DNA from: Eubacteriaceae bacterium
Lineage (GTDB): Bacteria > Bacillota > Clostridia > Lachnospirales > Lachnospiraceae
DNA: 64,000 nt
Reading direction: 5' to 3'
Assembly (NCBI GenBank): GCA_910574915.1
Contig: CAJTCR010000005.1
Span: 1-64,000 of the forward strand
Below, one piece after another: positions 8,911-17,709 of this stretch. The notes beneath the pieces are model-generated. The model was not told the origin of the DNA, did not search any database, and worked only from the letters and a program-made list of their open reading frames with translations. Position 1 is the stretch's first letter, and each line of letters begins with the position of its first letter. The position numbers and the translations under genes were made by a program.

Positions 8911-9653
8911 AACAACTCCTTATAATTTGTAAGTCCTTTTGCAGTTTCATATTCTTCAGGTGTACCAAATGATACATGAAAATCCGTTTTCATACTCTGG
9001 ATTAACTTTGCATCCTTAAGCATGACATTATATATGCCGCTCATAAAATATTCCTGATAGTTGCAATCCTTCTCATATTGCAAGGCTACTTGCTCAAATA
9101 ATGTTCTGTTTTTAAAATAGTAGCAGCCACATACTGCTTCTTTACTGACCGCTTCTTTTTCTACTGTCCTGACAACACGACCATTCTGATCCTTTTCAAC
9201 AAAGCTGTACTTTGCCTCATCAGAATAAAAAGTAAGAAGAATCCCATCTACTTCCTTTCTCTTTGTATCTGATTTATTGGAGCAAAATAGATTAAATTCT
9301 GTACTTTTAAATAAATGATCGCAATCGTTAAAAACAATCGGAAAATCATCCGAAATATTTTCTATTCCTTTCAAACCAGTTATAACAGCACCGCTTGTAA
9401 CTTCTGGCAAAATATGTATCCGCGCCTTCGGAAAGTAAGTACTAATTTTATTGTGAATCTGAAATTGCTCTACATGTTCCTGCAAAACAACAAATTCTAA
9501 AGATTCCAAAAGCACAAATTTACATACCGACCGGACTGCCCAATAAAAAAATGGCCTATTATAAATTGATATTAAAGGTTTGGGACATGCAAAACCTTCA
9601 TTTTCAAATCTTGATCCCCTTCCTGCCATTGGCATAATCAAATGAACTTTCAT
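8907..9653 (-). CDS. NTP-transferase (sugar-phosphate or LicC-type nucleotidyltransferase)
   Basis: 248 residues. The N-terminal nucleotide-binding signature MPMAGRGSRF is followed by CPKPLISI, and a later NDCDHLF supplies the metal-binding Asp pair. This is the fold of enzymes that couple CTP, UTP or GTP to a sugar- or alcohol-phosphate. It overlaps the upstream SDR gene by one base (TAATG) and the kinase-fusion gene by four. With the kinase and HAD neighbours it resembles a phospho-substituent activation module. The nucleotide and the substrate cannot be read from the sequence. Confidence 0.8.
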   Translation of the reverse strand: MKVHLIMPMAGRGSRFENEGFACPKPLISIYNRPFFYWAVRSVCKFVLLESLEFVVLQEHVEQFQIHNKISTYFPKARIHILPEVTSGAVITGLKGIENISDDFPIVFNDCDHLFKSTEFNLFCSNKSDTKRKEVDGILLTFYSDEAKYSFVEKDQNGRVVRTVEKEAVSKEAVCGCYYFKNRTLFEQVALQYEKDCNYQEYFMSGIYNVMLKDAKLIQSMKTDFHVSFGTPEEYETAKGLTNYKELL

Positions 9654-10681
9654 TAAAAAATTACCCCCTGCAATTTATCTAGCATCGCACATTCAGCATC
9701 AATCATCTTCTTTAATCCTTCTTCCATAGATACTTTAGGATACCATCCATATTTTTTCAAAGCATAACTGTTATCACACAACGAATATTTATTAATTTCA
9801 TGACTTAAAATACTTTCTTTAATACGATAATCTCCCTTAAATAAATCTTCATATTTTTCCCAATAATGAGCATCCTCGGCAAAATCAGCACCTATATCTT
9901 TTCCCATAATTTTCTTTGCAATGTCATACATCTCATTTACAGAATAATTTTTATTTCCTGATACATTTACTACATCAAATCCTTCTGATTTTAGTACAGC
10001 AACCGCTAACTCAACCAAATCACTCACATAAATATAATCTCTCTTCTGTTCTCCGTTAGAGTGAAATACTGGCGTACGTCCATAATACAATTCTTTTATC
10101 ATATATGCAGTAAAAGGCGGCTGCTTACGCAGGCAGTCAACATGAGGGCCATAAACATTTGAAAACCGCAGGCATGTGATATGCATTCCATAAGTATTAC
10201 AATAAGATTCCGCAAAGCGTTCCGCAGCATACTTTGAATTAGGATAGATGAGTGTTGGAAGTCTAAAATTATTTTCCGATGTAGGAAATTCTTGTTCATT
10301 TTCATATATAGCATTCGTACTTGCCTGAATCACTTTTTTTATACCATATAAACGAGCATTTTCTAGAAGATTAACAAATCCTGTGACATTCACATCAATC
10401 GCTTCCTGAGGGTTAATCTGGCAATCCGGCAACGGTGCAATCCCTGCAAAATTGTAGATATAGTCTACACTCCCGTCTTTTAAAAGATTTTTCACCTTTT
10501 CTCTATCCCGAATATCCATTCTGATAATTTTATCTCTGAAATCAGAATCACTAAAAATCAGATTATCTTCATGACCAAAAGAAAAGTTATCAATTAAAAT
10601 TACCTCTTCTCCATTTTTCCAAAAATAATGTGCCATATGCGAGCCTATAAATCCTGCGGCTCCCGTAATCAGTATTTTCAT
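9653..10681 (-). CDS. NAD-dependent sugar epimerase/dehydratase (extended SDR)
   Basis: 342 residues from the ATG at 10681, which overlaps the GT2 stop as ATGA and is preceded by AAGGGGGAG; the longer upstream open frame is ignored. Rossmann motif GAAGFIGSH, catalytic YPNSK (YxxxK), and the substrate-side RFSNVYGP stretch are all present. It likely makes a nucleotide-sugar for the glycan by epimerisation or dehydration at C4. The closest pattern is the UDP-glucose 4-epimerase / GDP-mannose dehydratase group; exact specificity is not visible. Confidence 0.85.
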   Translation of the reverse strand: MKILITGAAGFIGSHMAHYFWKNGEEVILIDNFSFGHEDNLIFSDSDFRDKIIRMDIRDREKVKNLLKDGSVDYIYNFAGIAPLPDCQINPQEAIDVNVTGFVNLLENARLYGIKKVIQASTNAIYENEQEFPTSENNFRLPTLIYPNSKYAAERFAESYCNTYGMHITCLRFSNVYGPHVDCLRKQPPFTAYMIKELYYGRTPVFHSNGEQKRDYIYVSDLVELAVAVLKSEGFDVVNVSGNKNYSVNEMYDIAKKIMGKDIGADFAEDAHYWEKYEDLFKGDYRIKESILSHEINKYSLCDNSYALKKYGWYPKVSMEEGLKKMIDAECAMLDKLQGVIF

Positions 10682-11394
10682 AAAACTTTCTCCCCCTTTC
10701 TTATTTTCATGCTGTCTTTTAAAATTCTTTTTGACTGGCAAATTCTAGACTTTATTCCCCGATTCCATGATGAATTTCCTTTTTTTCGTTCTTGCAGACT
10801 TACCTTTTTCCTTTTAACCTTAAAGTGATGTCTTACTGCCATGAGATAAATATATAACTCTATGGAAAAATCATTCGGCATTTTCTCAATTTTAACCATA
10901 CGCAGCAAAGATTTATGAAAAAGTACAGGGATAGCTCCAATATCATACAGCACTGTATGAAACATGATTGTATTTATTATTGACTGCCCAAAAGTAAATA
11001 TTTTGTCCAAGCTACTTCTTCCGGTTCTTCTCCCTTTTAAAAACAGCTTTGTATGATTCTGACTCCTAAAAGTAATATGAAAAAAGGAAACCAGTTCTTC
11101 TAGCGGCATCTGCATATCTGCATGTATCCATCCAATATAATCTCCTTGTGCTACTTTCATGCCTTGTTGTAATCCATATCCATAACCTAGATTTTCGTCA
11201 AGATAAACAGTTTTAATATTAGGATACTGCCCTTCGATATTTTTCTTAAAAAATTCCCTGCTGCCATCACTAGAGCCATTTTCAACAAGAACATATTCCA
11301 AATCATACCTTTTTTGTAACGACACTATCTTCTTCAAAAGCTTCTTCAAATTTTCACCTTCATTATAACAAGGTATAATAATTGAAAATTTCAA
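10678..11394 (-). CDS. GT2 family glycosyltransferase (dolichyl-phosphate-mannose-synthase-like)
   Basis: 238 residues with the GT-A start FSIIIPCYNEGENL, the second motif ENGSSDGS and the HADMQMP metal-binding DxD-like site. It lacks the C-terminal membrane anchors of some family members. It overlaps the GtrA gene by four bases. GT2 plus GtrA is a common pair in which the GT2 charges undecaprenyl-phosphate with a sugar and GtrA helps flip it, so it probably feeds a side-branch sugar to the exported glycan. Confidence 0.85.
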   Translation of the reverse strand: MKFSIIIPCYNEGENLKKLLKKIVSLQKRYDLEYVLVENGSSDGSREFFKKNIEGQYPNIKTVYLDENLGYGYGLQQGMKVAQGDYIGWIHADMQMPLEELVSFFHITFRSQNHTKLFLKGRRTGRSSLDKIFTFGQSIINTIMFHTVLYDIGAIPVLFHKSLLRMVKIEKMPNDFSIELYIYLMAVRHHFKVKRKKVSLQERKKGNSSWNRGIKSRICQSKRILKDSMKIRKGEKVL

Positions 11395-11786
11395 TTTTCT
11401 TCTCCTTCCGCTCTTGTAAATACAAAAAACCTTTGTAGTAAAAAATTTACTGTCATTCCAGCAGATGTTGCTGCCAGATATGCTGCCGGTTTATTCTGGA
11501 ATATACTGTAGATCTCCGTATTTACGGCCACGTTTACACATATATTTAATATTTGTGAAACTATATATTTGATTATCTGTCTCGCTTCTGTCTTCCCCCT
11601 GACCTGGAAAGTCCAGCTTCTATTCAGAATAAAAGATACCACACAGGAAATAATCATTGAACTGCACTTGGCAAACGTAATATCCCATCGATCACTTAGA
11701 TACACATATAATGCAAAATCTGTAAATGTACTGATTCCTCCGCTTATACAAAATCGAAACAGCTTACGGGCTTCATGCACTATCAT
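11391..11786 (-). CDS. GtrA family membrane protein
   Basis: 131 residues with four membrane segments and the family signature FCISGGISTFTDFALY near the N-terminus; VSFILNRSWTF is also typical. GtrA proteins are thought to flip undecaprenyl-phosphate-linked monosaccharides. It is translationally linked to the downstream GT2 gene (4-bp overlap), which supports a shared lipid-linked sugar pathway. It starts 2 bp after the RfbC-like gene, close to where base composition becomes visibly AT-richer toward the left. Confidence 0.9.
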   Translation of the reverse strand: MIVHEARKLFRFCISGGISTFTDFALYVYLSDRWDITFAKCSSMIISCVVSFILNRSWTFQVRGKTEARQIIKYIVSQILNICVNVAVNTEIYSIFQNKPAAYLAATSAGMTVNFLLQRFFVFTRAEGEEN

Positions 11787-11788
11787 AC

Positions 11789-12364
11789 TTAAAACCCACC
11801 ATATTTCTCCATAAACTCCTGAAAACTTTGCAGCTCCCGGTCCTTTTTCGCCAGTATCACCTTTTCCCTTCCGCCTACCTTTTCCAAAGGCCAGTCCACA
11901 TGGATATCCGCATCATCCCAAAGTATGCCGTCATCATATTCCCCATAAAACTTTTCCGAGCACTTATAAGAAACAATACTGTCTTCCAATACAAGATACC
12001 CGTGCGCACATCCTGCCGGCACGAGTATTTCCCGGTAGTTTTCTCCAGAAAGGTCAAATGCAAGCCACTTTTTAAACGTTGCGCTGTCCTTCCTAAGATC
12101 TACGACTGCATCAAAGACATGCCCTGCGATGCACCTGACAAGCTTTGGCTGCTGCCTTGTCCTTTGAAAGTGCAGTGCGCGTATGACGCCTTTATAAGAC
12201 GTTGTATAAAATACCTCCTGTAAGTCATGCACAATGCCATACTCCCGAAAGGCTTCTTTGGAATAGTCTTTGGTGAAGCGGCCCCGGATATCATCTGACT
12301 GGAACGGAACGATCTCGACCAGCCCCTTGATCTGCGTATTGGTGAACTCAAATTTTTGTATCAT
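11789..12364 (-). CDS. rfbC: RfbC-like nucleotide-4-keto-sugar 3,5-epimerase
   Basis: 191 residues from the ATG at 12364, which overlaps the upstream stop (ATGA) with GGAGGAG before it. The cupin signature of dTDP-4-dehydrorhamnose 3,5-epimerases is clear: GVIRALHFQ (catalytic His), QPKLVRC, VVDLRKDSATF and VPAGCAHGY. Next to rfbF it more likely acts on a CDP-linked 4-keto sugar than on a dTDP sugar, but that is inference from context. No rfbA/B/D genes are present in the window. Confidence 0.85.
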   Translation of the reverse strand: MIQKFEFTNTQIKGLVEIVPFQSDDIRGRFTKDYSKEAFREYGIVHDLQEVFYTTSYKGVIRALHFQRTRQQPKLVRCIAGHVFDAVVDLRKDSATFKKWLAFDLSGENYREILVPAGCAHGYLVLEDSIVSYKCSEKFYGEYDDGILWDDADIHVDWPLEKVGGREKVILAKKDRELQSFQEFMEKYGGF

Positions 12365-13284
12365 ACCGTCTCCTCCATTGCTTTTAACCATTCCATCGTC
12401 CTTTTCGTGCCTTCCGCAAAGGATATGCTGGCGCGAAAACCTGTGTCTTTTTCTGTCTGTTCTGTAGAAAACCGCTCAAGCGGAAGGTCTACGCCTGTAA
12501 ATGGGACATCTCCAAACAAAAAGTCCAGTGAAGGAGCAATCGCAGATTTCATTTCTAATAAAAATTCTTTCAGCGGCATGGCAGAAGAACTGCCAATTAT
12601 ATATGTATAAAACGGTTTCCCATGTTCAGCAATGAGGCGAAATGCCCTCGCTACATCGTCAATGTATACAAAATCATAATTCTGCGTTCCGGCTGAAAAC
12701 TGCGGCGGCTCCCCCGCAAGACATTTACGGATCGTTGTATTCACAAGCCTTGGGCTTAGCTCACCCGGCCCGTATGCATTTGTAATCTGCGGGCATACAA
12801 GGTCCATGCCGATCTGTGCCGCTACAGACATACACATTACATGTGCCGCCAGCTTTGCCCCTCCATAGATATATCCAGGTGCTGGCTGGTTGCCCTGCCG
12901 ATATGCTGCGGCTGCTGTTTCATGCTCCATAATGCTGCCTGCTGGAACAAACCGTTTGCATCCAAGCTGTTTTGCCGCGCGCAGGCTGTCGACTGTCCAC
13001 AGTACATTTTTTAACTGCAATCCAACATCGGCACGTTCCTCCCCTGAACTGCCCGCCCATGCAAAATGAAAAAATGCGTCATAGTCATCTTTATTTATAA
13101 CATCTGTTAGCTGATCCCCTGCTGCATAGTCAAATGGAAGCAATAAAAGCCCTGCGTCGTCTGCAAGCCTGTGACGGCTTCCTTTCCTATATAATGCGGT
13201 CACCTGGCAGCCATGCCGGATTAATTCTTTTACAAGCGCGCTCCCGACAAATCCGTTGGCACCAGATACGATTGCTTTTTTCAT
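12361..13284 (-). CDS. NAD-dependent epimerase/reductase of CDP-sugar module (extended SDR)
   Basis: 307 residues from the ATG at 13284, which has GAGG 8 nt upstream; an in-frame extension of 37 residues upstream has no Rossmann sequence and is rejected. GANGFVGSALV is the NAD(P)-binding motif and YGGAK the YxxxK active site. Placement between rfbF and the RfbC-like gene suggests a CDP-4-keto-sugar reductase or epimerase such as those that make abequose- or paratose-like sugars. No separate CDP-glucose 4,6-dehydratase (rfbG) is found, so the step order is uncertain. Confidence 0.8.
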   Translation of the reverse strand: MKKAIVSGANGFVGSALVKELIRHGCQVTALYRKGSRHRLADDAGLLLLPFDYAAGDQLTDVINKDDYDAFFHFAWAGSSGEERADVGLQLKNVLWTVDSLRAAKQLGCKRFVPAGSIMEHETAAAAYRQGNQPAPGYIYGGAKLAAHVMCMSVAAQIGMDLVCPQITNAYGPGELSPRLVNTTIRKCLAGEPPQFSAGTQNYDFVYIDDVARAFRLIAEHGKPFYTYIIGSSSAMPLKEFLLEMKSAIAPSLDFLFGDVPFTGVDLPLERFSTEQTEKDTGFRASISFAEGTKRTMEWLKAMEETV

Positions 13285-13307
13285 ACACACTGTTCCTCTC
13301 TGATCCT

Positions 13308-14087
13308 TCACTCCCATACCTTCCACGGGGCTTTCCCATCCGCCCACATCTTTTCCAACTGCTCCTTTTCCCTGACCGTATCCATACACTGCCAAAAACC
13401 TTCATGCTTATATGCCATTAATTCACCCATAGCTGCTGCCTTCTCCAGCGGTTCCTTCTCCAAAACAGTTGCATCACCGGAAATACAGTCTAAAAACTGC
13501 GGGCTGCATACCATATAGCCAATATTAATCAAGTTGCCGTCACCTTTTGTTTTTTCCCTGAACTCTTTAATCCTTCCATTTTCCTCCACATCGAGCACGC
13601 CAAACCTCTGCCCCGCATGGTAGGCAGACATTGTAACCATTTTTCCATGTTTTTTATGATAGTTCACAGTCGCCTGAATATTTACATCCGAAAGCCCGTC
13701 ACCGTACGTCAAAAGAAACGGCTCATTTCCCAAATATTTGGCAACACGCTTGATCCGTCCGCCTGTCATCGTATGCAGTCCTGTATCAATCACCGTTACC
13801 TTCCAAGGCTCTGATGTATTGCGGTGAATTGTCACTTCATTTTTGCCGTTCGTAAAATCAAAAGTCACATCTGTCGTGTGCAGAAAATAATCATTAAAAT
13901 ATTCTTTTATCACATGCTGTTTATAACCAGCGCAAATTACAAACTCCCGGAACCCATAAAAAGCATAGCTCTTCATAATATGCCATAAAATCGGCATACC
14001 CCCGATTTCAACCATTGGTTTTGGCTTATACTGGCTTTCCTCACTAAGCCTTGTTCCAAATCCTCCTGCCAGCAGCACTACCTTCAT
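13308..14087 (-). CDS. rfbF: Glucose-1-phosphate cytidylyltransferase
   Basis: 259 residues from the ATG at 14087, overlapping the upstream stop as ATGA with GAGGAGG upstream. It starts with MKVVLLAGGFGTRLSEES, then KPKPMVEIGGMPILWHIM and LLTYGDGLSD, the signature of RfbF, which joins CTP and glucose-1-phosphate to CDP-glucose. Family length is about 257, so it is complete. It opens a CDP-deoxyhexose branch with the next two genes. Confidence 0.92.
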   Translation of the reverse strand: MKVVLLAGGFGTRLSEESQYKPKPMVEIGGMPILWHIMKSYAFYGFREFVICAGYKQHVIKEYFNDYFLHTTDVTFDFTNGKNEVTIHRNTSEPWKVTVIDTGLHTMTGGRIKRVAKYLGNEPFLLTYGDGLSDVNIQATVNYHKKHGKMVTMSAYHAGQRFGVLDVEENGRIKEFREKTKGDGNLINIGYMVCSPQFLDCISGDATVLEKEPLEKAAAMGELMAYKHEGFWQCMDTVREKEQLEKMWADGKAPWKVWE

Positions 14088-15943
14088 TCTGTTTCCTCCT
14101 CTTCCATTGCAAGCTGCCATGTCGGCAGCTCGATTCCCCTCAAATGATAATAAGTATATTGGATCTTTTTATACAATTTCGTATCTTTTTTAATAAAGAT
14201 CTTTCCAAACGGCACTACGATCCTGTTTTTGATCCACCGTAACGCCCTGCGTACCGGACGGTTAACTGCATACTCCCTGAAATAAAACTGTACGATGCCA
14301 TGTACTTCCCTCGTAAATACATGTTCAAAATACGGCGTCTTTCTTGATACCGCCCAAAACCGGTCTGTCATTAAGGAGTCAGCAAATACTTCCTGCCACG
14401 GCTTGACCGGGCCTGTATGATGGCAGATTTTCGGAGCTTTCCTTGCCTGCTTGTATTCCAGCAGCAGTTTATAAGGCAGATATTCGTATATATAATTCCC
14501 CATATCAGGAAAACAGTTCCATACAAGCGGCAAATGCCGAATCTCTCCTTTGCACAGCACATTCATAATATCCTGGTCCACATACCGGTACTGTCTTTTT
14601 TCGGCAACTGCAAATATTTCATCCTGTGTATATTTTTCCCTAAAACGCTCTAAATTCAGCAGCATCACACCTGCCTGAAAATAATCCCAATATTCTTCAA
14701 TCCCAAGCTTATTGATACAGTACGGAAGAAAAGTGGGATCTGAACCATTACAAAACGCTGCGATACACATGTCATGCGCCGCTGCCACCATATAGCCGTC
14801 CAGACAAACAGAAAACAGCTCTGCGACATCTGCATGTACAGTCATATCACTATCCAGATACAGGATCTTTTTATACTTTTCAAAAATCTGCGGAATTAAT
14901 AGCCGATAGTAAGTCTCTACACTAATATGTCCTCCCGCTTTTAAATGAATGCCGGACATTTTTCTGCATACGTTATAAAACCGAATCGATACGTTTGGAT
15001 AGTCCTTTGCCATTTGCTTTAGAATTTTTTTATTTTCATCTGTAATCCCGCTTTCAAGTATAGTGATATCATAATTGTACTGTTTGGAGCTATGCTCAAT
15101 GACAGACCAGAGCATCGCAGACAAATAAATGACATAAAAATCACTGGACGACAGTACAATCGGCAGATTACGTTCCGAAAAAGCAGGCATCCAGGCATTT
15201 TCAAATCTGGCAGAATGAAATGCTACCACTGGCAGACGCCCTGCCCTCACCTCTTTTTTACTTTCCACATAACACTGCAACGCAAATGCTGCCCACTGGC
15301 TGTAATCACCAAGCCGCCTGCGCGGATCATGGCTTCGGTCTATTGCAGCATGTGTACGGGCAATCACTGCAAACATCCATTCACAAAATTCTAAAAAATA
15401 TTCCCTTTTCATTCCAAACAGGCACAAGTCTAAGATCTTATTTTTCTTCCTTACCTTATGCACAATATCCTGTTTCACCAAGCCGCTGCTGCAAAGGTTT
15501 TTACAAAAAATTCCAAATCTGTGTGTGCCGTACTTTTTCTCATATTCATCCATATAAGCGGCGGCTGTTTTATGTTTTGTATGTTTCACTTTCCTTTCAG
15601 ATGGAAGCAAAATGTCATATTTTTCACAATATCCATCCAGCCTGCACAGCCCGTATTGCTGCTCTGTGTCATTGTCTAAAAAGTCTTCCCTGATCCGCTG
15701 TTTATCCTCAGCGTATTCTGTAAAAAACCTCCTGTCCTGCTGAAAAATCAAAAAATCTTCTTTTCCTGTCTTTGCTACCTGATACAACTGATACAACGCG
15801 CCAAGCTCTCCTAAAAAAAGCGTATCAATGTCTACCCCATGTATCGTCTGGCTTTTATCCAGGCATTTGATATAGCTGGTTTTCGGCGCCTGCACCTGAT
15901 AACCGTTTTTCTGACGGGCGGCAATGTAATACCTGATCTCCAT
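14084..15943 (-). CDS. Glycosyltransferase with divergent DUF4422-like N-half and GT8 C-half
   Basis: 619 residues from the ATG at 15943, preceded by GGAAGG; about 26 extra N-terminal codons are discarded. Residues 1-~250 show a diverged DUF4422-like pattern (LGELGALYQLYQ; IFQQDRRFF; YDILLP). From ~residue 265 a GT8 domain follows, with HISVETYYRLLIP, YLDSDMTV (DxD), DYFQAGVMLLNL, DQDIMNVL and HHTGPVKPW. It probably adds one or two sugars to the lipid-linked glycan in the cytoplasm. It resembles the protein encoded at 18535-20379 in layout. Confidence 0.8.
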   Translation of the reverse strand: MEIRYYIAARQKNGYQVQAPKTSYIKCLDKSQTIHGVDIDTLFLGELGALYQLYQVAKTGKEDFLIFQQDRRFFTEYAEDKQRIREDFLDNDTEQQYGLCRLDGYCEKYDILLPSERKVKHTKHKTAAAYMDEYEKKYGTHRFGIFCKNLCSSGLVKQDIVHKVRKKNKILDLCLFGMKREYFLEFCEWMFAVIARTHAAIDRSHDPRRRLGDYSQWAAFALQCYVESKKEVRAGRLPVVAFHSARFENAWMPAFSERNLPIVLSSSDFYVIYLSAMLWSVIEHSSKQYNYDITILESGITDENKKILKQMAKDYPNVSIRFYNVCRKMSGIHLKAGGHISVETYYRLLIPQIFEKYKKILYLDSDMTVHADVAELFSVCLDGYMVAAAHDMCIAAFCNGSDPTFLPYCINKLGIEEYWDYFQAGVMLLNLERFREKYTQDEIFAVAEKRQYRYVDQDIMNVLCKGEIRHLPLVWNCFPDMGNYIYEYLPYKLLLEYKQARKAPKICHHTGPVKPWQEVFADSLMTDRFWAVSRKTPYFEHVFTREVHGIVQFYFREYAVNRPVRRALRWIKNRIVVPFGKIFIKKDTKLYKKIQYTYYHLRGIELPTWQLAMEEEETE

Positions 15944-15977
15944 TTTCTCTTTCCTTCCTCTGTCGCTTCTGATACAG

Positions 15978-16949
15978 CTATCTCCTGAATATGTGCTGTA
16001 TTTTATTTCGGATAACTGCACGCAGCCTGTTTTCCAGTTTTACTTCCTCTATTCTGCGGTACAGGATCATTTCATAAAAGGATGTCTGCCTGGCACAATC
16101 CCAAAAAGCCTGCGCATAATCCATCCAAGGATTCCTCCACGGCTTGACCGGGCCTGCAAAGTGAATGATATATGGCTTTCTTCTTGCATTTTTATACTGT
16201 TCTTTTAAATTCTCAGGCGCTTTTGCAATATGCTTTCGAATCCTGATATTCGAAAAATCAGCCAGTACATTCCACTGCATAGGAATCTCTTTGACAAGAC
16301 GCTCACACAAGACATTTAAAATATCCTGATCGAGCAGCTCCCACTTCTTTGAAGCAATCAAAGCTGCCATACTGTCTGCTGTTATGGCTTGACTTTTCCA
16401 TGCGGCAATGTGAAATACTATGACGCCCGCCTGAAAATACCGGTCTGGATCACGCAGTTTTAATACTTTATCCGTATACTGCTTCCTTCCTTTACGCGCC
16501 CCATGATACAAGCCTGCCGTATCTGTATCCAGAGAGGCACCGACAAGCGCTTTGCCCATATCCATATCATAAAGCAGCGCAGGATCCCTGCACACAATCA
16601 CATCTCCGTCCAAAAACAAAACCTTGTCATATGCATCCGCTGCAAACGGCAAAAACAGCTTAAAGTAAGTCTCTTTGCTGAAATGTCCATAAGTAAAGCA
16701 CGAAATTCCAGGCAGAATATCATCTGCAAGAAAAAAACGAATGCTGACATTTTCAAAATCATTTTCTTTTTGTATTTGACGTTCCACGATCCGGTCTCTT
16801 ACTGATGTAATAACGATAATGTCGTATGTCCGCTGCCTGTCCATGCAGGCTGTAATAGAACGGATCATCACGCCTGTATACGGAAGAAACGCCCTGCTTG
16901 ATGCTGTCGCTATCGCCACTGCATCTGGAAAGATTTTCTTTATTTTCAT
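15978..16949 (-). CDS. GT8 family glycosyltransferase
   Basis: 323 residues from the ATG at 16949, preceded by AGGAGGAGC. Motifs are HFSKETYFKLFLP, FLDGDVIV (DxD), RYFQAGVIVFHI, LLDQDILNVL and IHFAGPVKPW; all are typical of GT8 retaining sugar transferases that use a nucleotide-hexose donor. It is the single-domain relative of the two GT8 fusion proteins in this operon, so the three probably arose by duplication. The 34-bp gap to the next gene contains a good ribosome site. Confidence 0.88.
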   Translation of the reverse strand: MKIKKIFPDAVAIATASSRAFLPYTGVMIRSITACMDRQRTYDIIVITSVRDRIVERQIQKENDFENVSIRFFLADDILPGISCFTYGHFSKETYFKLFLPFAADAYDKVLFLDGDVIVCRDPALLYDMDMGKALVGASLDTDTAGLYHGARKGRKQYTDKVLKLRDPDRYFQAGVIVFHIAAWKSQAITADSMAALIASKKWELLDQDILNVLCERLVKEIPMQWNVLADFSNIRIRKHIAKAPENLKEQYKNARRKPYIIHFAGPVKPWRNPWMDYAQAFWDCARQTSFYEMILYRRIEEVKLENRLRAVIRNKIQHIFRR

Positions 16950-16966
16950 CCTGCCTGCTCCTCCTA

Positions 16967-17698
16967 TTACGGATGCATATATGCGCTGCATACCTGGGCG
17001 GCATCTCCGCTCATAACCACTTTCCCCTGATCCAGCCATAACGCCTTGTGACACAGCCTGCACACAGAACGGTTAGAATGCGATACATACAGAAGTGTCG
17101 TTCCTTTTTCCAGCATACGCTTCATCCTTTCCTCACATTTTTCCTGGAACAGGTAATCGCCGACAGAAAGCACCTCGTCACAGACCAAGATATCGGGCTG
17201 TACCATCGTTGCAACAGAAAAGCCAAGCCTTGCCCGCATACCGGAAGAATAATTTTTAATCGGCATTTCCAGAAAATCCCACAGCTCGGCAAAATCTATA
17301 ATCTGTTCAAACTGCTCCTCCATAAAACCTCTCGAATAGCCCATCAACGTGCCGTTCAGCAGTACATTTTCCTTCGCAGTCAGCTCTCCATCAAAACCAG
17401 CTCCTAGTTCAATCAAAGGCGCAATGCTTCCGCGTACGCTAACAGCTCCCTGATATGGCTTTAAAATCCCGCAGATCAGCTTTAACAAAGTAGATTTGCC
17501 AGAACCATTTGTTCCAATAATCCCCCAGGCTTCTCCTTGTTTTACTTGAAAATCAATATCCTGCAATGCGAAAAACTCTTGGAACATCAGTTCCTTTTTT
17601 ACCAGCTTAATGACATATTCTTTTAGGCTGCCTACCTTTTGGTTTGCCATATTAAATCGGACTGTCACATGATTTACCTCAATGATTGTGTTACACAT
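16967..17698 (-). CDS. Polysaccharide ABC exporter ATP-binding protein (Wzt/TagH-like)
   Basis: 243 residues from the ATG at 17698 (TTAGGAGA upstream). The much longer frame upstream overlaps the permease gene and is not coding. Walker A GTNGSGKST, signature YSSGMRARLGF, Walker B ILVCDEVLSVGD and the switch His in YVSHS are all present. It powers export of a lipid-linked glycan with the permease encoded just upstream. It lacks the C-terminal carbohydrate-recognition domain of long Wzt proteins, so export is probably not gated by a specific end cap. Confidence 0.92.
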   Translation of the reverse strand: MCNTIIEVNHVTVRFNMANQKVGSLKEYVIKLVKKELMFQEFFALQDIDFQVKQGEAWGIIGTNGSGKSTLLKLICGILKPYQGAVSVRGSIAPLIELGAGFDGELTAKENVLLNGTLMGYSRGFMEEQFEQIIDFAELWDFLEMPIKNYSSGMRARLGFSVATMVQPDILVCDEVLSVGDYLFQEKCEERMKRMLEKGTTLLYVSHSNRSVCRLCHKALWLDQGKVVMSGDAAQVCSAYMHP

Positions 17699-17709
17699 GG
17701 GCTGTTCTC

